A stretch of DNA of 64,000 bases from Paulownia fortunei (Eukaryota > Streptophyta > Magnoliopsida > Lamiales > Paulowniaceae). Of this stretch, positions 23,787 to 36,226 are shown in pieces (position 1 is the stretch's first letter; each line of letters begins with the position of its first letter). The stretch is from contig CM033118.1 of assembly GCA_019321725.1 (NCBI GenBank), forward strand, positions 7,280,071 to 7,344,070, in the 5' to 3' direction. A model generated the notes under the pieces. It saw nothing but the letters and a program-made list of their open reading frames with translations, searched no databases and was not told the origin of the DNA. Both the position numbers and the translations under genes were made by a program.

Positions 23787-25330
23787 CTTTGAAGAACCAC
23801 CGAAATATTCTCCCCCACATTTACTTTTTCATCCCCCTCAACTTCCATTTGTTAGTGCATAGCTCTTTGAGAAACTTAGCATATCGAGGTACCTACTTGA
23901 TCGCATCAAAAAGAGGAATGTTTACCTTCACTTTTCTAAAAGTCTCAAGGATCTCCTTTTCTTACTCATTTTTCTTTGATTTTGCTAACCTACTAGAAAA
24001 AGGTGGAGGTGTTACATAAGTATGAGAGAGAGGTTTAAGAGTGTTTATCAACTTTAGATTCTCCTTAGGATGAATAGTCTTGCCAACAAATTTTCCATTT
24101 CGAAGAGTTATGATTGAATTAGCCTTTTTAATTGAATTTTCACATAAAAAATGAAACATGACACTAAGTGAAAGGATTAGGTTGAGGTTAAAAAGGAAAT
24201 TTACTTTTTTATTTGTACGCAAAGAGGTTGTTATTGTTGAAAATATGCTTTTGATCTCATTGATGGCTTATGAAGTCTCGTTATTGATGTTTGTTTGTGC
24301 ATCCATAAATTCTTGCAAATATTCATCAAGAGATTGTGTATGTGGAGCTAGATAAGAAAGAAAATCTGGTGGCTTTTGTGAATGTAGCAGTTAGGAACAG
24401 TTATCATCTCGCCAACTAAAATTTGAATGATTTTTTCATTATCGATTGTAAGTTACAGAATATGAAAAATGAAAAGGCTTTTTGAATGTGTTCATGACAT
24501 TTGACTAAGGTAATTAGCAAGATTAGATCTAATAGAACATTCAGAAGAATTAACACTATATCATAATTGAGAGTTTTCTACCAAATGTTCTAAATATTAT
24601 GGGGCTTCATTAGGTTTTTTATCAAGAAACTCACCATTACACATTGTTTTAATAAATTATTTTATTTCAGGAGTTAGATCTTCACAAAAGAAATTAATTA
24701 TGGGCATAAATTCAACAAATCTTTAAATCTTTCCCAACATTGAAAGAAAGGTTCATTAGAATTTTGAAAAAAAAAATTGGATTTGTCTATTCAAAGCATT
24801 AGTTTTATGAGTTGGAAAAAACTTTTTCAAAAATTCAGCTTGCATTTCTTGCCAAGTACCAACTGACCTAGGTTTTAAAGAATTAAGTCAAGTTTTTGCT
24901 TTGTAATTTAAACAAAAAATAAATAATTTGAGCTTAACAATCTCATTTATACAAGTTTGATAATCAAAAGCGGCACATGCTTCATCAAATTCTTTCAAAT
25001 GCAAGTAAATATTTTCACAGTCTAAACCAAGAAAATTAGGAAGTAAAGGAATCATACTTGGCTTGAATCGAAAGTTATTTGTGTTGAGATGAAAAATGAA
25101 ACAAGAAGGAGAAGAATTTGGAGGAGGTTGCAAGTAATAATGCATGGTATGCACCTGTTGATTCTCATTTTCATCTATGATATTTTTATTTTTAGTCATG
25201 GTGGAAGTGTGTTGAGGTTGCTCAAACAAATTTTCAAATAAATTTTTAGAATTATTTCTAACTAGACGATGAGAATTATGATTACGATACCATATGAACA
25301 TATAACTGTAAAGAAAACAAACACACAATA
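23787..25330 (-). pseudogene. Gypsy family A gag and gag-protease linker, decayed
   Basis: From 25330 down: MTKNKN near 25199, a gag core (PNFLGLDCENIYLHLKEFDE, then IVKLKLFIFCLNYKAK), PRSVGTWQEMQAEFLKKFFP, FFQCWERFKDLL, and after a stop-rich part the linker ITLRNGKFVGK (usual form AITLRSGK). It ends with EILETFRKVKVNIP and DAIKQVPRYAKFLKELC, just before the solo LTR insertion. These are canonical Athila/Tat gag-pol landmarks in the right order. Several frameshifts and stops are present, including one inside the gag core at the KT/LNSL step. Confidence 0.82.
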
Positions 25331-25380
25331 TTTACAAAAAGAAAATATTTACAAACCAAAATACTTACCTTACCTTCCTT

Positions 25381-25393
25381 GGCAACAACGCCA
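25381..25393 (-). other. Primer-binding site (tRNA-Asp type) of gypsy family A
   Basis: The minus strand reads TGGCGTTGTTGCC shortly after the 5' LTR. It is a slightly decayed form of TGGCGCCGTTGCC, the primer site common in Athila-type elements. Confidence 0.8.
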
Positions 25394-25399
25394 AAAACT

Positions 25400-27166
25400 T
25401 GCTATAACTTTAAAATTGCAAACCTAAGTATAGGTTGTGTTAAGTAATAAATTTATCGGGATTTCAAGGTCGATCCACAGGAAAATTATTTGAAGTTTTT
25501 GGGTTTATTTTTCTTAAAAAATGTGTTGAATCTAGTTTATATTATAAAAAAAATTATACTATAACTAAGAAATCAAAGTAATTTAAGTATTGAAAATTAG
25601 GAATCCACTTGAGTTTTGGATAGAGAATGATCATTTATAATTTTTACCTCTTTTAAATGCCACTATTGGAATCCATACATAATAAAGGTTCCAATGGAAA
25701 TATGCTATCAAATAAACCATGTATTAAGGTAATCATGATATTATCTTACTGTTTGTAAATTATCTGTTAACACCAATACTTGTTTGTAAGATCAAGTATT
25801 TATTTGCACCTTTATGTACACCTTTATCAACAACAAATTAAGGTTTCACGTTAGCAATCGCTATAGTAGAACAATACAATAAACTAAAGGAATCCAAGTA
25901 TTTGTTGTGCTATTTGTGATATAAAAATCAAGAATCGCCACAAAAGAAGAAGGGTTTAACATCAATAATTATTTATAGGATTAAGTATTTATGTACATAA
26001 TTATATACAACAAATCAAGATTTTACGTTAGCAGTCTACATAGTAGAACCGTACAATAAATTAAATGAATCAAATTATTTGTTGTGTCATTAGTAATACA
26101 TAAATCAAAAATTACTATAAAACAATGAGGGTTTCAATGAAAAATTAAAATAATAATACAACACAACTAAACATTATGCACCTTTCTAATAATTCATTTT
26201 CCTTCATCAAGAGATTCACCTTTTCTGCTCAACTAAATAAAATTTAGAAAGACATAATAAAAGTATAAAAGACTAAAAATAGAAGAAAAATTAGAGAATA
26301 TATTTCTATTACTACTAGAAAACTTTGCCTAAAGAAAGACAATAATAAAATTTTCTTTCATCCTCTAAGGGTTTTTGTGTGTTTTCAATAACATCCAAAA
26401 GCCCTTATTTATAGTAGAAGAGTACCTAAATTGTCATATTTAAATTTACTTCAAATATGCTCCAAATTCACATATTTTTTTCACATCCAAATTTTTATCA
26501 CACATTCTTCTCTATGAAATCAGATAATTTTGATAAAGTGATCAACATGAAAAATGTATATTTATATGTTAGCTTTAGTTTTCAACTTGAATAACTTAAT
26601 TTCAACCACTAGGGAAAAAGTTATACTTGATTTAAAGAAATATATCAACATAAATAGATTCTTTTCAATGCATACACTTGAACGAATTTTCTACTATAAT
26701 CAAGGATGAATTGGGCTGAGTTTCTAACAGCAAAGTTGTAATTCTATCTCTTGAATTTCAAATGAAGTAATATTCAGGTCCATAGGGCTTTGAATATGAA
26801 GTTATGCCCAAAATATGAAAATTGGTCAAGTCTAAAAACATAGTTATTTTGAATTTAATACAAATTCAATAATTATTTGCAAAATCAAATTGAATTTTTG
26901 CATATATTTTGATTTACACATGATGGACTTAAGTAAAAATGCCATTTTTTTCTAATTGTGATGCTTTTTTAATCCAATGATATATTATCTCCCAACTTGC
27001 TCACAAAATATATTGTCTTCTTGGTTTAATTTTGCCTCTTTTTGATCTCTTTTTGTTCATTGATTCTCTAATACAAAATATTAATAAAAATATAATATTA
27101 ATAAGAATAAAGTAAGGAAAGTATAAAGATTTTGATACAAAAATATGCCAAAATATGTACTTATCA
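25400..27166 (-). repeat. 5' LTR of gypsy family A (1,767 bp)
   Basis: It matches 17378-19145 along its length and begins TGCTATAAC on the plus strand. It adjoins the primer site and ends CTTATCA. It contains two tandem units of about 178 bp (markers at 25862 and about 26040). Confidence 0.88.
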
Positions 27167-27171
27167 CATTT

Positions 27172-28795
27172 TTCCTCCAAAAATAACTAATGGATAGTCC
27201 TACATAAGTAATTTTTCTTCCATTTTTGAAAAATCGCCAATCTTAGTTGACATGTTTAGGGATTAGGAAATTTTCATACCAAAATTATTATTTTTTTGCA
27301 AAATTTGGAGTAAATTTGCCAATATTTAAGAATGAAATATGTAAATTAATGGATCCATCTTTTAAAGGAGTAAGATTAAAACAAAAGATCAATTTACATT
27401 ATTAAAAACAAATTTTATCTTGATATAATTATAATATTATGGGGATTGATATCTACATGAATTGAGAAGACTTGTTTTCAAAAAAAATGTTTAGGTATTA
27501 TTCGTCATTTTGGTAGAATAGTGGATACCATTTATACATATTTACCATAAAAGTTTAATAATGTATATGTTTAATAAAAGTTGTTTCTTAACTCAAAAAG
27601 AAATAAAACTATTATAGTAAAGATCCATTAGTAACCTAAATAAACCTGTTATATTTTTACTTGTTTACTACTCGTATATCATTTCATACAAATTGATTTT
27701 TGTTATAACTTTAAAAATTAATGGTATAGTTCAAAAATTGTTAAATTTAGTTGATGGCATAATTAATTTAGATTATTTTATTTTAAAAAGATTGTTGAAT
27801 AGATTAAAATGCAACCAATTTAAATTAATCAGCATTTATTAAAAATATTGCATTATCAAGGTAAACACTTACTTTTTGAACGAAAAATAAATATAAGAGC
27901 ATAGAAGGCCATTCTATTTTTCACTTATTCAGATGTAATTTAATAAAAATTTGAATTTGTATTTTCCCTTTTTATAATATTTAATTAGATAATAAAGTGT
28001 CAAAATTATTATTTCTTAGTGAGTTTTTTCAAAATAACTGAATAATTTGTTACTTAGAAAAGATAACTAAACTAATTTATTAAGTTAATTAAAAATAATA
28101 TAAACTAAATGTACACAATGATAAAATTAATTCCTAAAATATTGATTATTGAAATAAACTTACTCGTACTAACTATAATTACAAGTGAAATTGCATAGTC
28201 GATAAGTATATATTGTTATTTTATAATAAAAGATTTCCAATAATGAATAAAATACAACTTGTAACCCTAAATATCACTAGATATGTACAATTAGTAGAAA
28301 TTTTGATATTGTAACTATCACATTTTTTTGGTTTTAATATCATCCAAACATTATTCCCTCTCAAGCTTATACCATTTTCTAGCATAACCATACTTGGTTA
28401 ATTTTTATCAAAAAGAGAAAAGAAAGAAAATCTTTAAAGAAACAACTTGGTTAAAGAAAACATATGTGAAGCGAGTCTAGTTACAAGTTTTCACAGAATT
28501 CTATTCCACAAACTGTGGATGGGTTTTCTTCTTGTTCACTAATTTTTGAATTGTTTTTAAAATATTCAATCTCAATTAGTTAGTCAGTCCCTTTCTTGCA
28601 ATGAGAAACATTTTGGATGCAAGTTTAGGGTGGGGATATATTTGTGCAAGTATGTGTATTGTGTTTCTCAATGATTTTATAGTTTCTTTAACTTGTGGAT
28701 TTCCCTGTTATTACAGTCAATTTTAGCTTTATTATTTTTTACAGAATATTATTCGGTTATATATTTAAAAGATGATATATAAATATATATATATA
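27172..28795. other. AT-rich intergenic DNA, one dispersed repeat
   Basis: No coding region was recognised. 28141-28265 matches 3770-3920 (shared text GATTATTGAAATAAA then TATAATTA.AAGTGAAAT). An (AT)n tract lies just before the next element. Confidence 0.5.
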
Positions 28796-29659
28796 TGGGT
28801 TAATATTTAGTGAAATTAGTTTTAAAATATTTTAGAATTAATAGATTTATATTTATATTCTGATAATTTTTATAACTTGATTAATTGACACTTAAGAGTA
28901 AATTCATTTGGAACTTTATTGTACTTAAATTTTAACGACTATTTTTTGAATTTAACATATTTTTGTTATATTGCTATAAAATATGATATGTTTTATTAAT
29001 CAACACATTTTACTTATAAGTTTCTTACTCATCACAAATTTAAAAAATAAGCAATATATGTTTAGATAATATGTATTAAAATGTAATACATTTTTAATAA
29101 ATCTCTCAATATTAATCGAATTATATTAATATAACTAAAACTATGTTAAATTCAAAACAATAGCCATTATAATCGATTTATATTATTTATTTATAAATTT
29201 TTTACTCATCATAAATCTAAAAAATATATAATATTCTTAAATAATATTTTCTTCAATACGTAAAATAATAGTAACAAATTTTCATTGTTAATCAAATTAT
29301 AGTAATTTAAAAAGTATGTTAAATTCAAAATAATTAGCCATTAAAATTTAAATACAACTAAGTTCCAAATAAATTTAGTGTTAAGTATTAGTTAATTAAA
29401 TTAAAAAAGTTATAAAATACAAATATAAGTATATTAATATTAAAACATGATTAGAATATTAATACAAAGTCAATTAAATACTAAAAATAATTGAAAGGGC
29501 AATTCGATCATTTTAAAAAGTATAGAGGTAATGTGATGCAATTAAGAGTATAATCAGGTAAATTAGTACAATTGTTAGAGTACAGAAGTAATGTGATACA
29601 ATTGCTAGGGTAAAGTGATGCCAAATGAAAATAGAGGGGGTAAAGTGGAGTTAACCCTA
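28796..29659. mobile_element. Non-autonomous DNA element with long inverted arms
   Basis: It starts GGGTTAATATTTAG and ends GGAGTTAACCC. About 28810-28965 is repeated in inverted orientation at about 29320-29470 (landmark: ATTCATTTGGAACTT against AAGTTCCAAATAAAT). Between the arms lie two direct copies of a segment about 173 bp apart (TTACTCATCACAAAT at 29029, TTACTCATCATAAAT at about 29202). No transposase is present. The right arm carries about 190 bp that the left arm lacks, so the left end may be deleted or the true end may differ. Superfamily is not determined. Confidence 0.6.
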
Positions 29660-30020
29660 TAAAATTTTCACTATACCATGGGAGAGGCTACTGAGTAATA
29701 GAGGGATTCTCGATTATCAACTATAAAAATAAATTGAGATTGATGCGATTGAGTGTTCAAATCTAACTAATAATGTGACATCATAAGCCCTACGTATTTA
29801 AGTCATAAGAACTTATCTTTATTTACTTTCAAATCTTAGTTAGCATTAGTTTAATTTATTGTATATTCGTCAACTCAAGTTTTTCATTTATTCAAATAAA
29901 GTTAATGTTAAACCAACTTCGATACTTAATAGTTCATTAGTTCTCGTGGGAACGATACACATTCACCACTTTATTACTTGATAATGATAACGTGCACTTA
30001 CACTTATAAAATCCATTGTA
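29660..30020 (+). repeat. 5' LTR of gypsy family C, left-truncated
   Basis: It is identified by its match to the 3' LTR (shared GATGCGATTGAG) and, in reverse, to 56562-57022 (shared AAGTAATAAAGTGG and TTTGAACACTCAAT on the minus strand). It ends about 6 bp before the primer site. Confidence 0.75.
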
Positions 30021-30026
30021 AATTTT

Positions 30027-30046
30027 TGGTGCTATTGCTGGAGACT
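30027..30046 (+). other. Primer-binding site (tRNA-Asp type) of gypsy family C
   Basis: TGGTGCTATTGCTGGAGACT is a decayed form of the TGGCGCCGTTGCCGGGGA motif used by Athila-type elements. Confidence 0.75.
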
Positions 30047-30167
30047 GTTTTAGTTTTATTTATATTGATACCAAGTCACTCTAATTTTATTTTGAATTTC
30101 TTTTATTTTCTTTTACTTTTGTTCTTTGTTCAATTTTTCTAACATTGATAGTAGATATCAAAGCACC

Positions 30168-31550
30168 ATGGCAAATGCAATGGATGATTATATAATGCCC
30201 ATGGTTGTTGAAATAAATTAGATGCCCGTCTATTCAAGCCAATAATTTTGAGATAAAGCCAACTATTATTCAAATGGTTCAATCTAGTCAATTCTATGAG
30301 TTAGCCAATGAAGATCCCAATGCTCATATAGCTAGCTTTCTCGAGATTGTGACACCTTCAAACATAATGGTGTGACGCCATAAGATTTGAATTATTTTTG
30401 TTTGCACTTCGGGACAAGACCAAAATTTGGTTGAATTCTTTGCATGCTGGGACAATCACGACTTGGGCTCACTTAGCTTAAAGCTTTCTAGCTAAGTTTT
30501 TTTTTCCATCAATAAAGATGACTAAGATACGGAATGACATTACCACTGTCACTTAGTACGATATGGAGTCATTGCATGAAGCCTAGGAAAGATATAAGGA
30601 TTTGTTGAAATAATACCCACATCACAGATTACCTGGCTAGCTACAAGTGCAAACATTTTATAATGGATTGAGTGGCTCAACCGGAACCTTAGTTGATGTA
30701 GCAGTTTGTGGAGTATTACACATGAGTAGGCTTATGAGCTACTTGAGACCATGCCTACTAATGCATATCAGTGGTCACTTAAGAGAGTGACCTCAAAAAA
30801 AACTTTTGGAGTGCATGAGGCTGATGCTCTCATTACTCAAGTAGCTATGCTATATAGGCAACTTGGTTCAATAACTGCTAATGCTATCACTCTCTTCCCA
30901 AAGTTTGTGAGTTGTGAATGGAGCCCAAGATAGTGATGAATGCCAAGTTGGAAATCTTTTTGCTACATCACAATCTGATATGGGAAACTTCAATGGGCTG
31001 AACAATCTGTTCTTCAATACTTATAATTTTAGATGGTGTAATCATCCAAAAGTTTTCATGGAAAAACGATCGAAATATAGTGAATCCACCATATAGTTTT
31101 TAGTTTCAATCGAGATGCAACCACAACTGCCAGCTAATAAGGTAGTATCGGAACAAGCACTTGCCTAATTGACTATGAACACAAATAAGTTTATGGCAAG
31201 AACGGAGGCTATTTAGCCTAAAGAGATTTGTATACAGAATCAAGAAGCTCCTATTCGAAACTTGGAGGTTCAACTGGGCCAAATTGCGAATATGCTTAGA
31301 ATACCTCAAGGTTCATTGCCCAACAACATTAAGATAAAACCTAAGGAGAATGTGTATGTTATTACCCTTCCTAGTGGCAAGGAGTTGTCAGAAGTTGAAA
31401 AAAAATGAATCAAAAAAGCCAGCAAAGGAGATTGTACCTAAGGAGTCTAGTGAAACACCAACCAAAACTGCTGAAAAACTAAAGTCAAAGTTGCTTCCAG
31501 ACAACCCTCTACCATATATTCCACCTATCCCATATCCTCAACGTTTCTAG
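30168..31550 (+). pseudogene. Gypsy family C gag, decayed
   Basis: An ATG at 30168 starts a broken gag. Recognisable blocks in order are [66 protein letters not shown], and the linker NVYVITLPSGKEL (usual form AITLRSGK). Many stops and frame changes interrupt it. The usual CCHC knuckle region is too decayed to read. Confidence 0.8.
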
Positions 31551-31559
31551 AAACAAAAG

Positions 31560-32300
31560 GTAGATAAGTAATTTTTTTAAATTTTTGGATGTTTTTAAGA
31601 AATTCCACATCAATATTCCTTTTGCATATACCTTGGAGCAAATGCCCAGTTATGTGAAGTTCATGAAAGAGATATTCTCCAACAAAATAAAGTTGAAGAA
31701 ATATAAGTCAGTAGCACTGAGGAGTGCAATGCCATTTTGCAAAAGAAACTACCACCTAAGTTGAAATATCCAAGGAGCTTTATGATTTCTTACACTAATG
31801 GAAACTCATTCTTTGATAAAGTTTTATGTGATCTTGGTGCAAGTATAAATTTGATGTCTCTCTCTGCATATAAAAAAACTTGGGCTAAGGAAAGCGAAGC
31901 CAACCACAGTCTATTTGCAACTTGTGGATAGGTCTACCAAATACCTAAGCATGATCATTAAGGATGTCTTAGTGGGCAAGTTCATAGTCCCGTTAGGCTT
32001 TCTTATTCATGAGATGGAAAAAGATCAAAATATTTCAATCATTTTTGGTCGACCATTTTTAGCTACCAGGAGAGATTTGATTGATGTGCAGAAAGGCTAG
32101 CTAACTTTGGGAGTTCAAGTCTCATTAAATATGTTCAAGGTGATGAAGCACCAAAGAGTAGTAAATAGTTTCTTGCGAGTTGATAATGGTATCAAAGAAA
32201 GTTTTTATTCAAAACACTCGTCTGAGCCTCTATCAATTTTTTCAATTAGATTATCAACAAAGATGACCCTAAGACTATGGAGTGGGTATACCAAATAAGT
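31560..32300 (+). pseudogene. Gypsy family C retropepsin, frameshifted
   Basis: ECNAILQKKLPPKLKYPRSF leads into the active site DLGASINLMSLS. A frameshift near 31915 follows, then MQLVDRSTKYLS, DVLVGKFIVP and the late protease motif IIFGRPFLATRRDLIDVQKG. The motif order is normal for this class. After about 32300 no RT motif appears. Confidence 0.85.
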
Positions 32301-33728
32301 GGGCAACAACTTAAAGGATCTATTGATGGTGAAGAGAGCTTCCAAGCATCTATGAACATTTTAGTGGAACTAGGGTAAAGTCTTTCAAAGAAAGTTTGGT
32401 TGAAGTATATTATAAACTTAACACTTCTTACGAGGCAACCCAAACTTTTTATAATGTTTTCTTTCAATAGATTTGATTTTCATATTTTTGCTTTCGTTAT
32501 CTTCAAGCATAGGATAGTTGGTTAATTTATCCCTTAAAGTGTGTTAAAATTTTCAATTTTAATTGTTGTCTTGTAGGTTAGGACATGGAAACTAATACAA
32601 ACATGCAATTAAAATGTGGAATTTCACAAGCCAAGATGGCGCCCGGCTCTTAGACGCAATCTTCTAGCTAGAAAAATAAAGAAAAACACAAATAGGTGCC
32701 CTACTAATGTGCCCAGGTGTGTTCACGAGCCTAGAAAATTAAGCTAATGGAGTTTAGGTGCAATCCTCCTGTGCCTAGATGCGAAATTGCATTTTAAAAA
32801 ATAAAATAGAAGGCTAGAAGCCCCTTATTAGTTCATATTACACTACCATTAAAGCCCCTGCCACACACACCAAGCACCCACACTTTTCACACTATCACTC
32901 ATGCACACACCAGCACACACATCTCCCTTCCTCATAATCTCACCCATGGTCACCACTATCATCCCCTCTTTGTTGGTAAGTTTCTCCTAAACCCTATTCA
33001 TTTTGGTTTTGATACACCTTGCGGTTGTGCTGGTAAGTGACATGTTTGGTTAACATTTAGAGATTTTTGTTGGTTGGTTCTTGATGGAATTGTGTTTATT
33101 TGAAATTTACGGGGTCGTGATTGCAAGTGTTAAATGATTTCAGGGCTATTGGAATATGCAAACTAACTGTTTGCTAAATTGTCTGAAACATGGATGCATC
33201 TATTGCACTACATTTTTAGTCTTTTTAAGCCTACAATTAGTAGTGTTTAGCTACAAAGGAGCTTCTTTTACATGCATATTACATCTCATCTTTCCTACAC
33301 TATTGCCATTTTAATTCAGATTTACTCATGTTGCATAATTACCGATATTGAGCATCCGTGTGTGCATCTTATAGGATTAAGCATCTTCAAGATAACATAC
33401 ATTTGATTCGTATGGCTAAGTATTGTTTCTTACTTCATTGTCTTGTGATAAATTTCATTTTATACCACTCTATCTTTGCAAATGAGCATGTGTCCCATTG
33501 CCAACATGGTAGTATTTTTAGGTGTTTAGAGGTTCATTTAACTCTCTGTCCACACATCTATTTATTTTATTTGACTATTGTAAATCATTGTTATTTTGAG
33601 AAAAATACTTTAACGTAGGTCATCTTTTTGTCCCAACTTTATGGCACTTTTGGTTGTTTAACTATTGTAATTCATTTTTTTCTTAAGTATCTAATTCATA
33701 TTTTTTTCATATTTTCAGGAATATTATA
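32301..33728 (+). other. Spacer between protease and the extra ORF of gypsy family C
   Basis: This stretch is non-coding. 32630-32800 is less AT-rich and holds repeated GCGCC/GTGCCTAG-like text common near such LTR ends. A splice-acceptor-like TTTTCATATTTTCAG at about 33705-33719 sits just before the next ORF. Confidence 0.5.
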
Positions 33729-34850
33729 GTGGCACTGAAATCGAGGAAAGGTAAAGGCAAGGCCAATGCTACTACTTTTAAATCTTTTGATAAGAGTTGT
33801 TTTGTTAGCAAAGATGTAGAAAATATGTACCACGAACTCTTGGTACAGAAAAATTTGATACTGGAACGAAGCTTCAAGTTAGACTACTGGCTTGATAGTC
33901 ACATTTTTGCTATCATCCAACATTAATAGTGGTCAATATTTACAGCAAGGCTTGAGGCTACTATTGTGAACATTGTTAAGTAGTTCTATGTTAATATGCC
34001 AAATGGCAAGTAGAAAAAAGTATTTTCAGGGCAAATGGTTCTCCTTCCATCAATGAACCATCAACTAATACTATCATTTCCTAAATATCAAGGATGATGA
34101 GTATTCCACATTTCTTCCTAATTATGACAAAGATGAGATCTTTTAAGGCCTTTGTCATCCTGGGGCTTAGTGGAAAGCATCTAGCATCACCACTGCTGCT
34201 GTACTTTTTCTTTTCTGTCAGTAACCTCAATCAGTAGGGCTGAGCTTAGCAGTTTTTTATTTTTTTCCAAGTTAATGCCCACCAATCTTCACAGTGATGT
34301 TACCCAAGATCAGGCCATGCTACTTTATGCTATCACATATGACTTAACCATTAAAGCCGGTAGAGTGATTCAACAATCCATTCTTTATACTTTGTTGGGG
34401 CCTACGATAGGTGGTCCACCTCACCCCTTTGATATGTGGCCTCTATCAGGATGCAGGAGTTCAGTGGAGCAACAATGAGATTTTTTAGCATTCACATACT
34501 ATATTATTATACTACCTCACTTTACAAATTTTGGGAGGGTGCTGACCATATCCTTCTAAGCTGGATTTATTCTTTCAGCTAAGCAGACCACTACACCTGA
34601 ACTTCTAGTGGTCATCCTAATGACTTATTTGCACCACCACCGATAGTCCCAAACTCTAATGCTGAGGTTCATGACCTTTGTAGAGAGGTTTGTTAGTTTT
34701 GTCGTGCTGCATGTCATGAGCACCACCATAATGCAGCATATCAAGCCTATACACTGGAGCGCGACCATGTTTTGGCCCAATTTATTTAGCTAGGCACTCC
34801 CCATGATGCTTTCATTATTCAAGAAAGTTCTCTATTATTAGATTTTGTTT
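33729..34850 (+). pseudogene. Extra 3' ORF of gypsy family C (plant transposon protein type), decayed
   Basis: ATG at 33729 opens MALKSRKGKGKANATTFKSF, then FVSKDVENMYHELLVQKNLILER. After stops, KVFSGQMV and the clear block LMPTNLHSDVTQDQAMLLYA appear, then GRVIQQSILYTLLG and GGPPHPFDMWPL. This resembles the family annotated as putative plant transposon protein that accompanies many Athila-like elements; its function is unknown. The position between pol and 3' LTR is where env-like genes sit. It is broken by several stops. Confidence 0.65.
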
Positions 34851-36226
34851 GATCTATTCAAGACAATATTTTGTTCAAATTTGAGGAGTGGTTAGGTGTC
34901 TTTTTCAATTAGGTTGTTATTTATGTCTTTTTATTTGTCTATTTGGTTATTTGTGTGAAAAATAAAATCTTAAGTTGTACTTATGTTGAATTATTGTCGC
35001 TACTGATGAAATTTAATTGCCATAATGAAAACTTAATGAGGTTATCTTAGGTTATTTATGCTTAAGTATTTGACATGTGCAATGGGTTGAACTTGCTTTG
35101 TGATCTTTGAATTTCATGAGCACTAGTTTTTTATCAAATTGATTTATTATTAGCTCTGAGAAAGTTTATAGGGAGCAATAACTTTTTGGATGATCTTATC
35201 AAACTCTATAACTTATTTGATCATTGGTCGAGGCAAAATTCCAAGTGACATAGTATTAAAGAGATGATGCAGGCTATTTTTGGACCGTTTTAGCTGTTTT
35301 AGCTAACCCTTTTTCTGAAAGTCCCTATGTTCCCTATTGAGCCTAATGAAACCTTTTTCTTTAGTATCCATCCATAATCGCTTGTCCATTATTATTACTC
35401 TTCACTCAAAACACGATCATTCTGGTAGAAGATTCTAGAACATAGAGCATAATAGGTAGTAAAAAATGGGATTTGGAGAGGTTGATACGAGTGTGAGTAG
35501 ATCTTTCCAAAATAAAAAATATATACATACACAACCCCTAGTGCATAACAAACACAATAAGTTTGGGGGTGTTCATTAATGAAAAAAAAGAAGGGAAAGG
35601 GACCTACATTATAAAAAACAAAAGAAAAAAATGGATGATGAGTGAGTGAAAGAAAATTGATTGTCCAAAGAAAAGTGTTCGAAGAAATGTATGTGAAGTT
35701 GATATTCAATGGCAAGTTTAAAGAAGTTGATGTGCTAATCATGGTTTTAAACTTGTTTCTAAGATGATTGTGTGACATAGGTCTATATTTTCTCAAATCT
35801 TCCAACTATTAGTCGAGCTACACATTACCAGTTGTGAAAGTTCTTTTGATCCATGACGCCATTGTACACCTGCATTAGTAGAGATTAATGTGAAAAGCAA
35901 GCCTATCGAGTTTGGGATTTGTTTTAAATTCTTTGCAAAAAGTGAATCATTTAGAAAGTGTTTGGCTTTATGAATATAGCCGGGTGATGAATGTGATTTG
36001 GTAAATAGGCGTTACACACACATGTGATTTTACAAAGTGAGTGAAACTAGTGTGCATGTTGACACTTAGGCATTAACACATTTTTTATGTTCCTTCAGAG
36101 GTAATATTTGAGGCTTGTAGGATGATTTGGCATTTGTTGATACTCAAGTTTGTCGTTAGTTTATTTGTTTTAGTTTTTCTTTTCTATTTATTTACGAAAA
36201 AATAAATCTTTCAGTTTGGGTGTATT
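34851..36226 (+). other. 3' non-coding region and polypurine tract of gypsy family C
   Basis: No supported coding sequence was seen. A purine-rich TCAGTTTGGGTGTATT at 36211-36226 directly precedes the LTR start TGTTAAGTTGG and serves as polypurine tract. Confidence 0.6.

Larger units (their letters stand above)
17378..27166 (-). mobile_element. Ty3/gypsy retrotransposon, Athila/Tat type (family A), RT-less, with nested solo LTR
   Basis: The two LTRs (17378-19145 and 25400-27166) are direct repeats with the same ends. The 5-bp CATTT at 17373-17377 recurs at 27167-27171, so one insertion made the whole unit. On the minus strand the order is 5' LTR, Asp-type primer site, decayed gag, protease, the segment just before RT, a 2-kb non-coding tail, polypurine tract and 3' LTR. 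RT, RNase H and integrase are absent. Numerous indels between the LTRs point to an old insertion. A second fragment of the family lies at about 52030-56162. Confidence 0.9.
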
